Below, one piece after another: positions 13,327 to 21,647 of a DNA stretch of 64,000 nt (positions are counted from its first letter, which is position 1; each line of letters opens with the position of its first letter). Under the pieces are notes generated by a model. It searched no databases and had not been told where the DNA came from. It worked only from the letters and a program-made list of their open reading frames with translations. The DNA lies in the NCBI RefSeq assembly GCF_000372825.1, contig NZ_KB910516.1, positions 838,011 through 902,010 of the forward strand, read 5' to 3'. Made by a program: the position numbers and the translations under genes. Origin of the DNA: Methylobacterium sp. 77 (GTDB lineage: Bacteria > Pseudomonadota > Alphaproteobacteria > Rhizobiales > Beijerinckiaceae).

Positions 13327-15144
13327 ATGACCCCGGCCTGGGCCGAGGCCCTGCGCATCGCGCACCTCGTCGCCGCCGATCCCTACGGATGCGGCGGCGT
13401 CGTGCTGCGTGCCGGGGCCGGCCCCGTGCGCGACCGTTGGCTCGATGCCCTGCGCGCTTCCCTCGACCCGGGCACGCCCTTACGGCGAATGCCGTCGGGA
13501 ATCGCCGAGGACAGGCTCATCGGTGGCCTCGACCTCGCGGCGACCCTTTCCACCGGCCGGCCGGTCGCCCAGGCCGGGTTGCTGGCGGAGGCCCATGGCG
13601 GCCTCGTCGTCGCTGCGATGGCGGAACGGATGGGGCAGGGCGTGGCCGCGCATCTCGCCGCCGCTCTCGATACCGGCCTGCTCCGGGTGGAACGCGACGG
13701 GCTCGCCGAGATCCGGCCCGCGCGGTTCGGGCTCATCCTCCTCGATGAGGGGATCGGCGAGGAGGAGGCCGCGCCGGCGACGCTGGCCGATCGGCTCGCG
13801 TTCCGTCTCGATCTGACCGACATGGCGCTGGCCGACACCGGCACCGCCCTTTCCCGGACGCTCGGAGACTCGGCCGAGGGTGATCCGGACCTCGGCGATG
13901 GATCGTCACCGTCAGCGGCCTCGACCGCCGCCGATCCCCTCGCGACGCTCTGTGCGATGGCCTCCGCCCTCGGCGTGGCGTCCCTTCGCGGACCGCTGCT
14001 GGCCCTGCGCGTCGCCCGCCTCATCGCCTCGCTCGATGGACGCGGGGAGATCGATGACGCGGATGCGCAGGAGGCCGCACGTCTCGTCCTCGGCCACCGC
14101 GCCACGCGCCTTCCGGTTCCGGAGACGCCCCCCGAGAAGGAGCAGGCGGCCGACGCGCCTAGCGATCCGCAGGATCCGCCCCCCACTGGGGAGCAATCGG
14201 AACCGGCACCGGATTCGAACCCGGACGAGGGGACGACACCCGCCCTCGACGAGCGCGTCGTCGAGGCCGCGCGCGCCGCGATTCCCGCCGGGCTCCTGGC
14301 GATGCTGATGGCCGACGGCCCTCGCCTGCGCTCGCCGAGAGCCGGCAAGGCCGGCGCAAAGGCCGCGTCCGCCCGGTCCGGCCGGCCCATGGGCGCGCGG
14401 CCGGGCGATCCGCGCCGGGGCCGGCTCGATCTCATCGCGACCCTGCGCGCCGCCGCCCCCTGGCAGAGCATCCGCCGGCCGGGCAAACCCTCACCGGCGG
14501 GAGAAGCGGGCGCGCTCCCGCGAGACGCCGCCGCCACTCTCGTCATCCACCCCGACGACATCCGCATCACCCGGTTCCGGCAGCGGACCGAGACCACCAC
14601 CATCTTCGCCGTCGACGCTTCGGGATCATCCGCGCTGGAAAGGCTGGCCGAGGCCAAGGGCGCCGTCGAGTTGCTGCTCGCCGAGGCCTATACGAGGCGG
14701 GACAAGGTCGCCCTGGTCGCCTTTCGCGGCGCGGGCGCCGACCTGATCCTTGCGCCGACACGCTCGCTGGTGCGGGCCAAGCGCGGTCTCGCCTCGCTGC
14801 CCGGAGGGGGTGGGACGCCGCTCGCAGCCGGCATCGATGCCGCCGGACAGGTGGCCCTCTCGGTGCGCCGGGGCGGAGGAACGCCGGTGGTGGTGATGCT
14901 CACCGATGGCAGGGCCAACGTCGCTCGTTCAGGCATCGCGGGACGAGCGCGGGCGGGCGAGGATTCGCTGATGGCCGCCCGCCTCTTCCGCGAGGTGGCC
15001 ATCCGCGCCATCCTCATCGACACCGCTCCACGGCCGCAGGATTCGGCCCGCCGCCTCGCCGCCGCCATGGGGGCGCGCTATCTGCCCCTGCCCCATGCCG
15101 ATGCCGGGGTGATGAGCGCCGCGATCCGATCGGCGGCGGAATAG
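13327..15144 (+). CDS. bchD: Magnesium chelatase subunit BchD
   Basis: Platform subunit linking BchI and BchH. 605 aa. An N-terminal degenerate AAA+ domain (IAEDRLIGGLDLAATL..GLLAEAHGGL) lacks a Walker A. A proline/acid-rich linker follows (about residues 260-315). The C-terminal von Willebrand A domain carries the MIDAS motif DASGSSALERLAEAKG near residue 425. The start is ATG 13327, 67 nt after bchI; no good Shine-Dalgarno is visible. Confidence 0.95.
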   Translation: MTPAWAEALRIAHLVAADPYGCGGVVLRAGAGPVRDRWLDALRASLDPGTPLRRMPSGIAEDRLIGGLDLAATLSTGRPVAQAGLLAEAHGGLVVAAMAERMGQGVAAHLAAALDTGLLRVERDGLAEIRPARFGLILLDEGIGEEEAAPATLADRLAFRLDLTDMALADTGTALSRTLGDSAEGDPDLGDGSSPSAASTAADPLATLCAMASALGVASLRGPLLALRVARLIASLDGRGEIDDADAQEAARLVLGHRATRLPVPETPPEKEQAADAPSDPQDPPPTGEQSEPAPDSNPDEGTTPALDERVVEAARAAIPAGLLAMLMADGPRLRSPRAGKAGAKAASARSGRPMGARPGDPRRGRLDLIATLRAAAPWQSIRRPGKPSPAGEAGALPRDAAATLVIHPDDIRITRFRQRTETTTIFAVDASGSSALERLAEAKGAVELLLAEAYTRRDKVALVAFRGAGADLILAPTRSLVRAKRGLASLPGGGGTPLAAGIDAAGQVALSVRRGGGTPVVVMLTDGRANVARSGIAGRARAGEDSLMAARLFREVAIRAILIDTAPRPQDSARRLAAAMGARYLPLPHADAGVMSAAIRSAAE

Positions 15145-15155
15145 GGTCCTACCGC

Positions 15156-16073
15156 ATGAGCGCCGCCGCCGACCGACCGCACTGGGAGCGCGAGGGCGCC
15201 GACTGGCCGCACCGGGAGGCGAGCCGGTTCGTGAAAGCCTCCGGCCTGTCCTGGCATCTCCAGGAAATGGGCGAGGCGGATGCGCCGGTCCTGCTGCTCC
15301 TGCACGGCACCGGTGCCGCCACCCATTCCTGGCGCGGGTTGATGCCGCTGCTCGCCACGCGGTTCCGCATCGTCGCTCCCGATCTGCCGGGCCACGGCTT
15401 CACCGATCCGCTGCCCGCCGCTCGGCTGTCCCTGCCGGGAATGGCCTCCGCCGTCGGCGACCTGCTCGAGACCCTGGAGATCCGTCCCACCCTGGTCGTC
15501 GGGCATTCGGCAGGGGCGGCGATCCTGGTCCGGCTCTGTCTCGACGGCGGCGTCGCGCCCGACCTGCTGGTGGCGCTCAACGGCGCGCTGACCCCGTTCC
15601 CCGGCCTCGCCTCGGTGCTGTTCCCGAGCATGGCGCGACTGCTCTTCCTCAACCCGATCACGCCCAAGGTCTTCGCCTGGACAGCCGACCGCCCGGCGGT
15701 GGAACGCCTGATCCGCGGCACCGGCTCGCGCCTCGACGCGGAGGGGCTCGAGCTCTACCGCCGCCTGTTCCGCACCCCCGGCCATGTGGCCGGGGCGCTC
15801 GGCATGATGGCGAACTGGGACCTCGCCACCCTGGACCGCGACATCCGCCGCCTCACCACGCCGACGCTCCTCGTGGTCGGCAGCGAAGACAAGGCGATCT
15901 CCCCCGACACCGCCTTCGCCCTGAGGAAGCGCCTGGCCAACGCCCGCGTGGAACTCCTGCGTGGCCTCGGCCACCTCGCGCACGAGGAGGCGCCGGAGAA
16001 AGTGGCGGAGGTGATTTTTGCGGCGATGGATTTGGCGGTGGGAGAGGGGGTTCGGGTTGGCGTATCGCCGTAA
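15156..16073 (+). CDS. bchO: Mg-chelatase-associated alpha/beta hydrolase BchO
   Basis: 305 aa alpha/beta-hydrolase: oxyanion region LLHGTGAATHSW near residue 50, nucleophile elbow VVGHSAGAA near 115, and a C-terminal GLGHLAHEEAPE with the catalytic His. The I-D-O order is the standard location of bchO; its exact biochemical role in Mg insertion is not settled. 11 nt separate it from bchD. Its last codons run into AT-rich DNA that marks a sharp change of composition. Confidence 0.92.
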   Translation: MSAAADRPHWEREGADWPHREASRFVKASGLSWHLQEMGEADAPVLLLLHGTGAATHSWRGLMPLLATRFRIVAPDLPGHGFTDPLPAARLSLPGMASAVGDLLETLEIRPTLVVGHSAGAAILVRLCLDGGVAPDLLVALNGALTPFPGLASVLFPSMARLLFLNPITPKVFAWTADRPAVERLIRGTGSRLDAEGLELYRRLFRTPGHVAGALGMMANWDLATLDRDIRRLTTPTLLVVGSEDKAISPDTAFALRKRLANARVELLRGLGHLAHEEAPEKVAEVIFAAMDLAVGEGVRVGVSP

Positions 16074-16374
16074 CGATAATTAGTATTTCGGCATACAATC
16101 CAGTCCTAGTCCCAGATTGGATCAGGCTATTTTTGCTAGTTCTTGTTTATTACATATGATAATATAGTATAATCACGTTCGATGGGTAAAAGGTCGGGCT
16201 AGCGTCAGATACCTAACTTGGCCCTGGTTGAAAACCGATGAACAAACACGAGAGAAACGGCACCCGCGTCAAAAACGAGGATACAACCTTCAGTATCTGA
16301 TGTAGCAATAATCGGCCCATTTTTGCCTGATTCGATATGACAGGAAGGGGCTAAAGAGAAAAGCAGCTATAAAA
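16074..16374. other. AT-rich intergenic stretch before the unknown 451-aa ORF
   Basis: About 300 nt, visibly much richer in A+T than the PGC on both sides (for example around 16,150-16,175). No gene is supported. It contains TCAGATAC (16205-16212), its inverted copy GTATCTGA (16293-16300), and AT-rich -10-like sequences such as TATAAT near 16,167, which may include the promoter of the downstream ORF. Confidence 0.6.
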
Positions 16375-17777
16375 ATGAATGATCCATACAAAATATTAAT
16401 GCAAGTTTCGGGCGTTCTTTCTTCTATTCGCAACAGCCTTGACCGTATAACACGAAGCGAAGCTGCAGCATTTCTCACAATTGGTGAGGTGGCTGAAATT
16501 GCAGGCCAAATCGAAGAGTTGAGATTTCCTATTTCGTCTTTGAGCCGCACCTCTATAGCGTCGACTGACATAGAAAGCCTTATATCACGGATAGAATTTA
16601 CCGGCAGAGGGTTGGCCAGCTTAATAGCAAACGAGAAATATCGCGCAATCGCAAGTTCATTTAGATTTCGGCCCTTGATGACACCGAGAGCTCCCCTGAC
16701 TGGTGGCTTGTTCGATGAATTCCCCACACTGATACGAGGCAATCTAAATGTTTATCAAGCCACAGAAATATTGCATGATATATTGACCAGAATAAGTTCT
16801 GTAAAATATATTGAATCTTTGTTTCAAGAAGATAAAGTTAAGGATTCACAACTTAGTTCGCGCGAACTAAGCAAGGCGAGTATTTCCAATTTGAAGCGAA
16901 TTGTGCCGCAACAAAAGATTGCACCTATTCAGTTTAAAATTGAAAACAATAAGATAGCCATCGATAGGAAGCCGAGTGTCGCGAATAAGCGAGATACTTC
17001 TAATATTGACGCCGCAAAACAGAAAATCGCGAAAGACGGAAATGATATCATTGAAAAACTAAAACAGTCAAATTGCGACAAAAGGCTAATCGAGAACCTC
17101 GAAATACTTCAAAACAGCATTCTAGCTAATGAAAATGCTGTACAAATCGGCATGAACAACATTTCTTTTGGAGTTATGTCAGCCGTTTATAAAAACGAGC
17201 TTCCAGACGCGCTCAACGCTAACTTGCAAGCGCATAGCCTGAATGTAAATATGTTTATTGCTCAATTTCCAGATTGGGCAAGATTTTCTGAAAACGCTCT
17301 TGCGGTCGAAACAACGGAAGATGATATCGTTGCGGTGAAATCTAGTGTGACATCTATTATCGAGCATCTCGAAGAAGACGCAGAAATTGCCGAACCGGCC
17401 GTATTACGTGCATTCAAGCAGCTTGGCTCGTTGCTGAATAATCCATCGCAAGCAAGTAAAAGAGCTGCGTTTGCCGTAATTCGAACAGCAGAAAACTTAT
17501 TCAGCAAAATATTCCATCATACAATACTGTTTTTTGAGGATATCATTAAGGATTCCGCCAATGACATAAAAAAAGTAGTATCAAAAACGATAACAGGATC
17601 ACTAGTTGCTTTAGCTATCAATGGCGCAACGGAGCTAACGGATTTAAGCGCTAAGATTAATGAGCTTTCTTGGTTGAAAAACGCGATCGAAATAGTGGAA
17701 AAGCAAATGAAAATTTATTCAAATAAATGATTGGCTCCTGTTAAGGTGACAGTCTGTCAGGCTGAGTCAGATACTTA
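16204..17777. repeat. Short repeats bracketing the AT-rich insert
   Basis: GTCAGATACCTA (16204-16215) recurs as GTCAGATACTTA (17766-17777), 11 of 12 identical in direct orientation, on either side of the unknown ORF. The 8-bp core also occurs inverted at 16293-16300. No transposase, integrase or longer terminal repeat was seen. They could be remnants of an insertion target or element ends, or chance. Confidence 0.4.
16375..17730 (+). CDS. Unrecognised 451-aa protein in AT-rich DNA
   Basis: I do not recognise this protein. It is lysine-, asparagine- and isoleucine-rich, unlike its neighbours, with codons ending mostly in A/T. It looks largely helical. Residues about 180-230 are lysine-rich and polar; a short hydrophobic stretch (TGSLVALAINGA) lies near residue 415 of 451, too short to be a confident transmembrane helix. 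No signal peptide, cysteine pair or nucleotide-binding motif is seen. The ribosome-binding site is weak (AAGGGG lies too far upstream), and ATG 16402 is an alternative start. It lies between bchO and crtI, splitting the PGC. Composition points to recent acquisition, perhaps an accessory or defence-related cargo gene, but that is guesswork. Confidence 0.75.
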   Translation: MNDPYKILMQVSGVLSSIRNSLDRITRSEAAAFLTIGEVAEIAGQIEELRFPISSLSRTSIASTDIESLISRIEFTGRGLASLIANEKYRAIASSFRFRPLMTPRAPLTGGLFDEFPTLIRGNLNVYQATEILHDILTRISSVKYIESLFQEDKVKDSQLSSRELSKASISNLKRIVPQQKIAPIQFKIENNKIAIDRKPSVANKRDTSNIDAAKQKIAKDGNDIIEKLKQSNCDKRLIENLEILQNSILANENAVQIGMNNISFGVMSAVYKNELPDALNANLQAHSLNVNMFIAQFPDWARFSENALAVETTEDDIVAVKSSVTSIIEHLEEDAEIAEPAVLRAFKQLGSLLNNPSQASKRAAFAVIRTAENLFSKIFHHTILFFEDIIKDSANDIKKVVSKTITGSLVALAINGATELTDLSAKINELSWLKNAIEIVEKQMKIYSNK

Positions 17778-17804
17778 GCAGCCTGCCACTTGAAAGTGCC
17801 CTGG

Positions 17805-17825
17805 CGGATCACCGGCCGTGATCCG
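17805..17825. terminator. Stem-loop upstream of crtI
   Basis: CGGATCAC (17805-17812) and GTGATCCG (17818-17825) form a perfect 8-bp stem with a 5-nt loop. No T-tract follows. It could end transcription from the AT-rich ORF or be a protein-binding palindrome. Confidence 0.4.
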
Positions 17826-17889
17826 TCGCGGGTGATCACACCCCGCCCCCACAAATCACCACTTGCATCCCCAATTTTTCCCCTGATAG

Positions 17890-17907
17890 TGTCACCCTAT
17901 GTTGACA
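17890..17907. promoter_or_regulatory. PpsR/CrtJ-type palindrome overlapping the crtI start codon
   Basis: TGTCACCCTATGTTGACA is a full TGTCA-N8-TGACA. The assigned crtI ATG (17899-17901) lies inside it. Upstream, TTGCAT (17863-17868) and GATAGT (17885-17890) with 16-bp spacing could be a promoter, putting the transcription start at or just before the ATG. Confidence 0.6.
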
Positions 17908-19428
17908 CTCAGCGATGTGCCGACCTCCTCGTCCCGGCCGGCCAGTCGCCCTCATGCGGTGGTGATCGGCAGTGGCTTCGGGGGGCTCGCCGCCGCGATC
18001 CGGCTCGGGGCACGGGGCTACCGGGTCACGGTGCTGGAGCGGCTCGAGCAGCCCGGCGGGCGGGCGCGGGTGCATCGCCAGGACGGCTTCACCTTCGATG
18101 CCGGGCCGACCATCGTCACCGCACCGTTCCTGTTCGAGGAACTCTGGACCCTGTGCGGGCGGCGCATGGAGGACGACGTCACCCTGGCGCCGATGCTGCC
18201 GTTCTACCGCATCCGCTTCGAGGACGGCGCGACCTTCGATTACAGCGGCGACCTTTCCGCCATGCGCGAGGAGGTCGCGCGGTTCTCGCCTGGCGATGTC
18301 GCCGGTTACGAGCGCTTCATGGAGCGGTCCCGGGCGATCTGCGAGGTCGGGTTCGAGCAGCTTGGCCACGTGCCGTTCACCTCCGTCGCCGACATGCTGC
18401 GGATCATGCCCGACCTCGTCCGCCTCGGCGGTCACCGCAGCGTCTACGACGTCGTAGCGAGCTACATCCGCGACGAGCGCCTCAGGACGATCTTCAGCTT
18501 CCATCCGCTCCTCATCGGCGGCAGCCCGTTCCGGGCGAGCGCGATCTACTGCCTCATCGCCCATCTCGAACGGCGCTGGGGCGTGCATTTCGCCCTCGGC
18601 GGCACCGGCCGCCTCGTCGACGGCCTCGCCGGGCTGATCCGGGGGCAGGGCGGCTCGCTCCGCTACGGGGCCGACGTCTCCCGCATCATCGTCGAGGACG
18701 GCGCCGCCACGGGTGTGGCCCTGGCGTCCGGCGAGCGCATCGATGCCGACATCGTCGTCTCCAACGCCGATTCGGCCTTCACCCACCGCCATCTCCTGCC
18801 GGACGGCGTGAGACGGCGCTGGACCAATCGCCGGCTCGACCGGTCGCATTCCTCCATGGGCCTGTTCGTCTGGTATTTCGGCACGAGCCGGAAATTCCCG
18901 GATGTCGCCCACCACACCATCCTGATGGGGCCGCGCTATCGCGAGCTGATCGACGACATCTTCCGGACGAAGGTCCTGTCGAAGGATTTCAGCCTCTACC
19001 TGCACCGTCCCACCGCCACGGACCCGCTCCTGGCGCCGCCGGGCTGCGACGCGTTCTACGTGCTCTCGCCGGTGCCGAACCTCGCCGGCGGCCAGGATTG
19101 GAAAGCGGAGGCGGAACCCTATCGGCGCGCCATCGAGCGCCATCTCGATGCCACCGTCATGTCGGGCCTCTCGGATTCCATCGTCACCTCGAAGGTGACG
19201 ACGCCTGAGGATTTCGCCGCCGATTTCCTGAGCTTTCGCGGGTCGGGCTTCGGCCTCGAGCCGGTGCTGACGCAATCCGCCTGGTTCAGGCCGCACAACG
19301 CCTCGGAGGACGTGGCCCGGCTCTATCTCGTCGGGGCCGGCACTCATCCCGGCGCCGGCCTGCCCGGTGTCCTCTCCTCCGCCCGAATTCTCGATACCGT
19401 GGTGCCGGATGCGCGCGTCTTCGCTTGA
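17899..19428 (+). CDS. crtI: Phytoene desaturase CrtI
   Basis: FAD enzyme introducing the conjugated double bonds that turn phytoene into neurosporene or lycopene. 509 aa. Dinucleotide-binding motif VVIGSGFGGLAAA near residue 22 and GGRARV..DGFTFDAGPT. The C-terminal CrtI signature LVGAGTHPGAGLPGVL is near residue 480. No Shine-Dalgarno precedes ATG 17899; GTG 17917 is an in-frame alternative, also without one. The 3' end overlaps crtB by 20 nt. Confidence 0.96.
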   Translation: MLTLSDVPTSSSRPASRPHAVVIGSGFGGLAAAIRLGARGYRVTVLERLEQPGGRARVHRQDGFTFDAGPTIVTAPFLFEELWTLCGRRMEDDVTLAPMLPFYRIRFEDGATFDYSGDLSAMREEVARFSPGDVAGYERFMERSRAICEVGFEQLGHVPFTSVADMLRIMPDLVRLGGHRSVYDVVASYIRDERLRTIFSFHPLLIGGSPFRASAIYCLIAHLERRWGVHFALGGTGRLVDGLAGLIRGQGGSLRYGADVSRIIVEDGAATGVALASGERIDADIVVSNADSAFTHRHLLPDGVRRRWTNRRLDRSHSSMGLFVWYFGTSRKFPDVAHHTILMGPRYRELIDDIFRTKVLSKDFSLYLHRPTATDPLLAPPGCDAFYVLSPVPNLAGGQDWKAEAEPYRRAIERHLDATVMSGLSDSIVTSKVTTPEDFAADFLSFRGSGFGLEPVLTQSAWFRPHNASEDVARLYLVGAGTHPGAGLPGVLSSARILDTVVPDARVFA

Positions 19429-20512
19429 GAACTCCCGGCCCGACCTCGCCCGCCCTCCGCTCTGGGCGATCCCCCATGCGGATGCGGCCGACCACGCCGC
19501 CTGCCGCGCGGCGATCCGCACCGGGTCGCGCAGCTTCTTTGCCGCCTCCGCCCTTCTGCCGCCCTCGGTGCGCAGGCCCGCCTACGGTCTCTACGCCTTC
19601 TGCCGCCTCTCGGACGACGCGGTGGACGACGTCGCCGAGAGCGGACGCAGGCCGGCCGTCGCCAGGCTCCAGATGCGGCTCGCGCGCGCCCATGACGGAC
19701 GCCCCTGCGACGCCCCGGCGGACCGGGCGCTCGCCGACATCGTCTCGGATCACGCTATCCCCCAGGGGCTGCCCGCCGCGCTGATCGAGGGGCTCGCCTG
19801 GGATGCGGGCGGACGCCGCTACGAGACCCTGTCCGATCTCACCGCCTATGCGGCGCGGGTGGCCGCTTCGGTGGGCGCGATGATGACCCTGATCATGGGA
19901 ATCCGCGATCCCGATGTGCTGGCCCGTGCCTGCGACCTCGGCATCGCCATGCAGCTCACCAACATCGCCCGCGACGTGGGCGAGGATGCCAGGGCCGGCC
20001 GACTCTACCTGCCGCAATCCTGGCTGAGGGAGGCCGGCATCGACCCGGAGGATTTCCTGCGCGAACCCGTCTTCACGCCGGCACTCGGGCGCGTGGTCGC
20101 GCGCCTGCTGGCCGCGGCCGACCTGCTCTATACACGCTCGAAATCCGGCATCGCCGGGTTGCCCCCCGCCTGCCGCCCGGCGATCCGCGCGGCAGGGCTG
20201 ATCTATGCCGAGATCGGCCGCGAGGTGGAGCGGGCCGGGTACGATTCGATCTCGCGACGCGCTCGCGTCCGCGGGAGGAGGAAACTCGCGCTCCTCGGTC
20301 GTGCCCTCGTCTCGACGGACGGCAAGTCCGCACTCCGTGAACCGCCCCTGCCGGAGAACCTGTTCCTGATCGAGGCGGTGGCCGCCCGGCCGTCGATAGC
20401 CCCCCAGATCCCGCCGTGGTGGAACGTCCCGGCGCAGGTCGCGCAGGTCCTCGATCTGGTCGAGACCCTGCGCGAACGCGAAGCACTGGGCCGCGAGCCC
20501 GCACCCTCGTGA
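19409..20512 (+). CDS. crtB: Phytoene synthase CrtB
   Basis: Condenses two geranylgeranyl diphosphates to phytoene. The two Asp-rich Mg2+-binding motifs of squalene/phytoene synthases are present: DDAVDD near residue 72 and NIARDVGED near residue 188. The start is ATG 19409, overlapping the crtI end; 367 aa, slightly long because of a C-terminal tail after about residue 290. It overlaps the following small ORF by GTGA. Confidence 0.95.
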   Translation: MRASSLENSRPDLARPPLWAIPHADAADHAACRAAIRTGSRSFFAASALLPPSVRRPAYGLYAFCRLSDDAVDDVAESGRRPAVARLQMRLARAHDGRPCDAPADRALADIVSDHAIPQGLPAALIEGLAWDAGGRRYETLSDLTAYAARVAASVGAMMTLIMGIRDPDVLARACDLGIAMQLTNIARDVGEDARAGRLYLPQSWLREAGIDPEDFLREPVFTPALGRVVARLLAAADLLYTRSKSGIAGLPPACRPAIRAAGLIYAEIGREVERAGYDSISRRARVRGRRKLALLGRALVSTDGKSALREPPLPENLFLIEAVAARPSIAPQIPPWWNVPAQVAQVLDLVETLREREALGREPAPS

Positions 20513-20661
20513 GCGACCACCTCTTCGCCGCCTTCGACATCGGCCTCGTCTTCGCCCTCGCGCTGGGCTTGGCGGTCTGGCAACTCGTCGTCGTCAAGCG
20601 CGGCATTCGCAAGGACCGGGAGGAGGCCGCCCGGCGCGGGCCGAACGATGCCGCTCCGTGA
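20509..20661 (+). CDS. Small single-helix membrane protein after crtB
   Basis: 50 aa from GTG 20509, whose GTGA overlaps the crtB stop. One hydrophobic helix (about residues 5-26, including GLVFALALGLAVWQLVVV) is followed by a basic then charged tail (KRGIRKDREEAARRG). The coupling to crtB and clean amphipathic layout suggest a real gene. Function unknown; it could tether or stabilise carotenoid enzymes at the membrane. Confidence 0.65.
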   Translation: MSDHLFAAFDIGLVFALALGLAVWQLVVVKRGIRKDREEAARRGPNDAAP

Positions 20662-20676
20662 CGTCACGCGTCGGTC

Positions 20677-21570
20677 TCACCCCATCGCGGCGGCGACGGC
20701 CGAAGCGAGCGGCGTCGTCGGACGGCCGAGCAGCGTCGAGAGTTGCCGGCCTTCATCGAACAGGGCCCCGCGCGAGGCATCGACGTCCCACTCGGCGAGT
20801 CCGTCGGCCAGGCCCCCCGGCAGGCCGATCCCCTTGAGCAATGCAGCATATTCAGCCTGCGGCAGGTTCCTGTAGGGGATCTCCCGGCCGGCCTGTCGTG
20901 ACACTTCGGCAGCCAGTTCGGCCAAGGTGTAGGCGCCGTCGCCTGCCAGTTCGTAGGTTTGCCCGGCATGGATCCCGCCAGCATGGGTTTCGCTTGTCAG
21001 CACGATCGCCGCCGCATCCGCATAATCGGCCCGCGTGGCCGACGAGATCCGGCCGTCACCGGCGCTGCCGAGGAGGGCGCCTCCCGCCAGCGCTCCGGCA
21101 ATCGAGGCGGTGTAGTTCTCCGTATACCAGCCGTTTCTGAGGATCGTCGCCGGCAGACCTGACGCCGCTATGGCGGCCTCGGTTGCGAGATGTTCCTCGG
21201 CGAGACTGATCGACGACACGTCGGCATGCAGTAGACTGGTATAGACGAGCCGGCCGACACCGGCGGTCCTGGCGGCCTCGATCACGTTCCGGTGCTGGGC
21301 GACGCGTTGGCCGATCTCGCTGGATGAGATCAGCAGCAGCCGGTCGATGCCCCGCAAGGCGGTCGCCAGCGTCTCGGGCCGCGCGTAATCGGCCAGCCGC
21401 ACGTCGACGCCCCGATCCCGAAGGCTCCGGGCGGCATCGCTCTCGACCGAACGCAGACCGGCGACGAGGGCGCCGGCAGGAACCCGTTCCAGCAAGGCCT
21501 CGACGACGAGGCGACCGAGCTGACCGGATGCTCCGGTCACGAAGTAAGTCGGGTGGGCGGGGTTCGACAT
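20677..21570 (-). CDS. NmrA/QorB-like NAD(P)-dependent oxidoreductase
   Basis: 297 aa atypical short-chain dehydrogenase: Rossmann motif VTGASGQLGRLVVEALL near residue 10, RLLLISSSEIGQRVAQHRNVI near 94, YTSLLHAD near 122. The pattern resembles E. coli QorB/YtfG (NAD(P)H:quinone oxidoreductase 2). ATG 21570 is preceded by AAGGAAG. It is divergent from the HxlR regulator (77 nt apart), the arrangement known for QorR-qor2 in Corynebacterium. It ends 15 nt from the small ORF after crtB. A quinone or reactive-carbonyl detoxification role is inferred. Confidence 0.85.
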   Translation of the reverse strand: MSNPAHPTYFVTGASGQLGRLVVEALLERVPAGALVAGLRSVESDAARSLRDRGVDVRLADYARPETLATALRGIDRLLLISSSEIGQRVAQHRNVIEAARTAGVGRLVYTSLLHADVSSISLAEEHLATEAAIAASGLPATILRNGWYTENYTASIAGALAGGALLGSAGDGRISSATRADYADAAAIVLTSETHAGGIHAGQTYELAGDGAYTLAELAAEVSRQAGREIPYRNLPQAEYAALLKGIGLPGGLADGLAEWDVDASRGALFDEGRQLSTLLGRPTTPLASAVAAAMG

Positions 21571-21579
21571 CGCAGGCTT

Positions 21580-21617
21580 CCTTGTCGGTTCACTTTCGTG
21601 ACAAGGTAACTAAGTGA
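21580..21617. promoter_or_regulatory. Nested inverted repeats in the divergent promoter
   Basis: CCTTGTC (21580-21586) is the inverse of GACAAGG (21600-21606), 13 nt apart. A second pair, TCACTT (21590-21595) and AAGTGA (21612-21617), interleaves. The 77-nt region serves both the oxidoreductase and hxlR-type genes, so these are candidate operators for that regulator. Confidence 0.45.
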
Positions 21618-21647
21618 GACCTGAAACCCTGTGAAGGAGGCACGATT

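Noticed and set aside
16375..17730. Calling the AT-rich ORF a transposase or toxin
   Set aside because: No DDE, tyrosine-recombinase or toxin motif is visible; only composition is unusual.
17747..17759. TGACA-N3-TGTCA palindrome downstream of the AT-rich ORF
   Set aside because: The half-sites are in reverse order and too close for TGT-N12-ACA; kept out of the operator set.
17836..19521. Long open frame antisense to crtI
   Set aside because: Shadow of a GC-rich gene; no domain and no ribosome-binding site.
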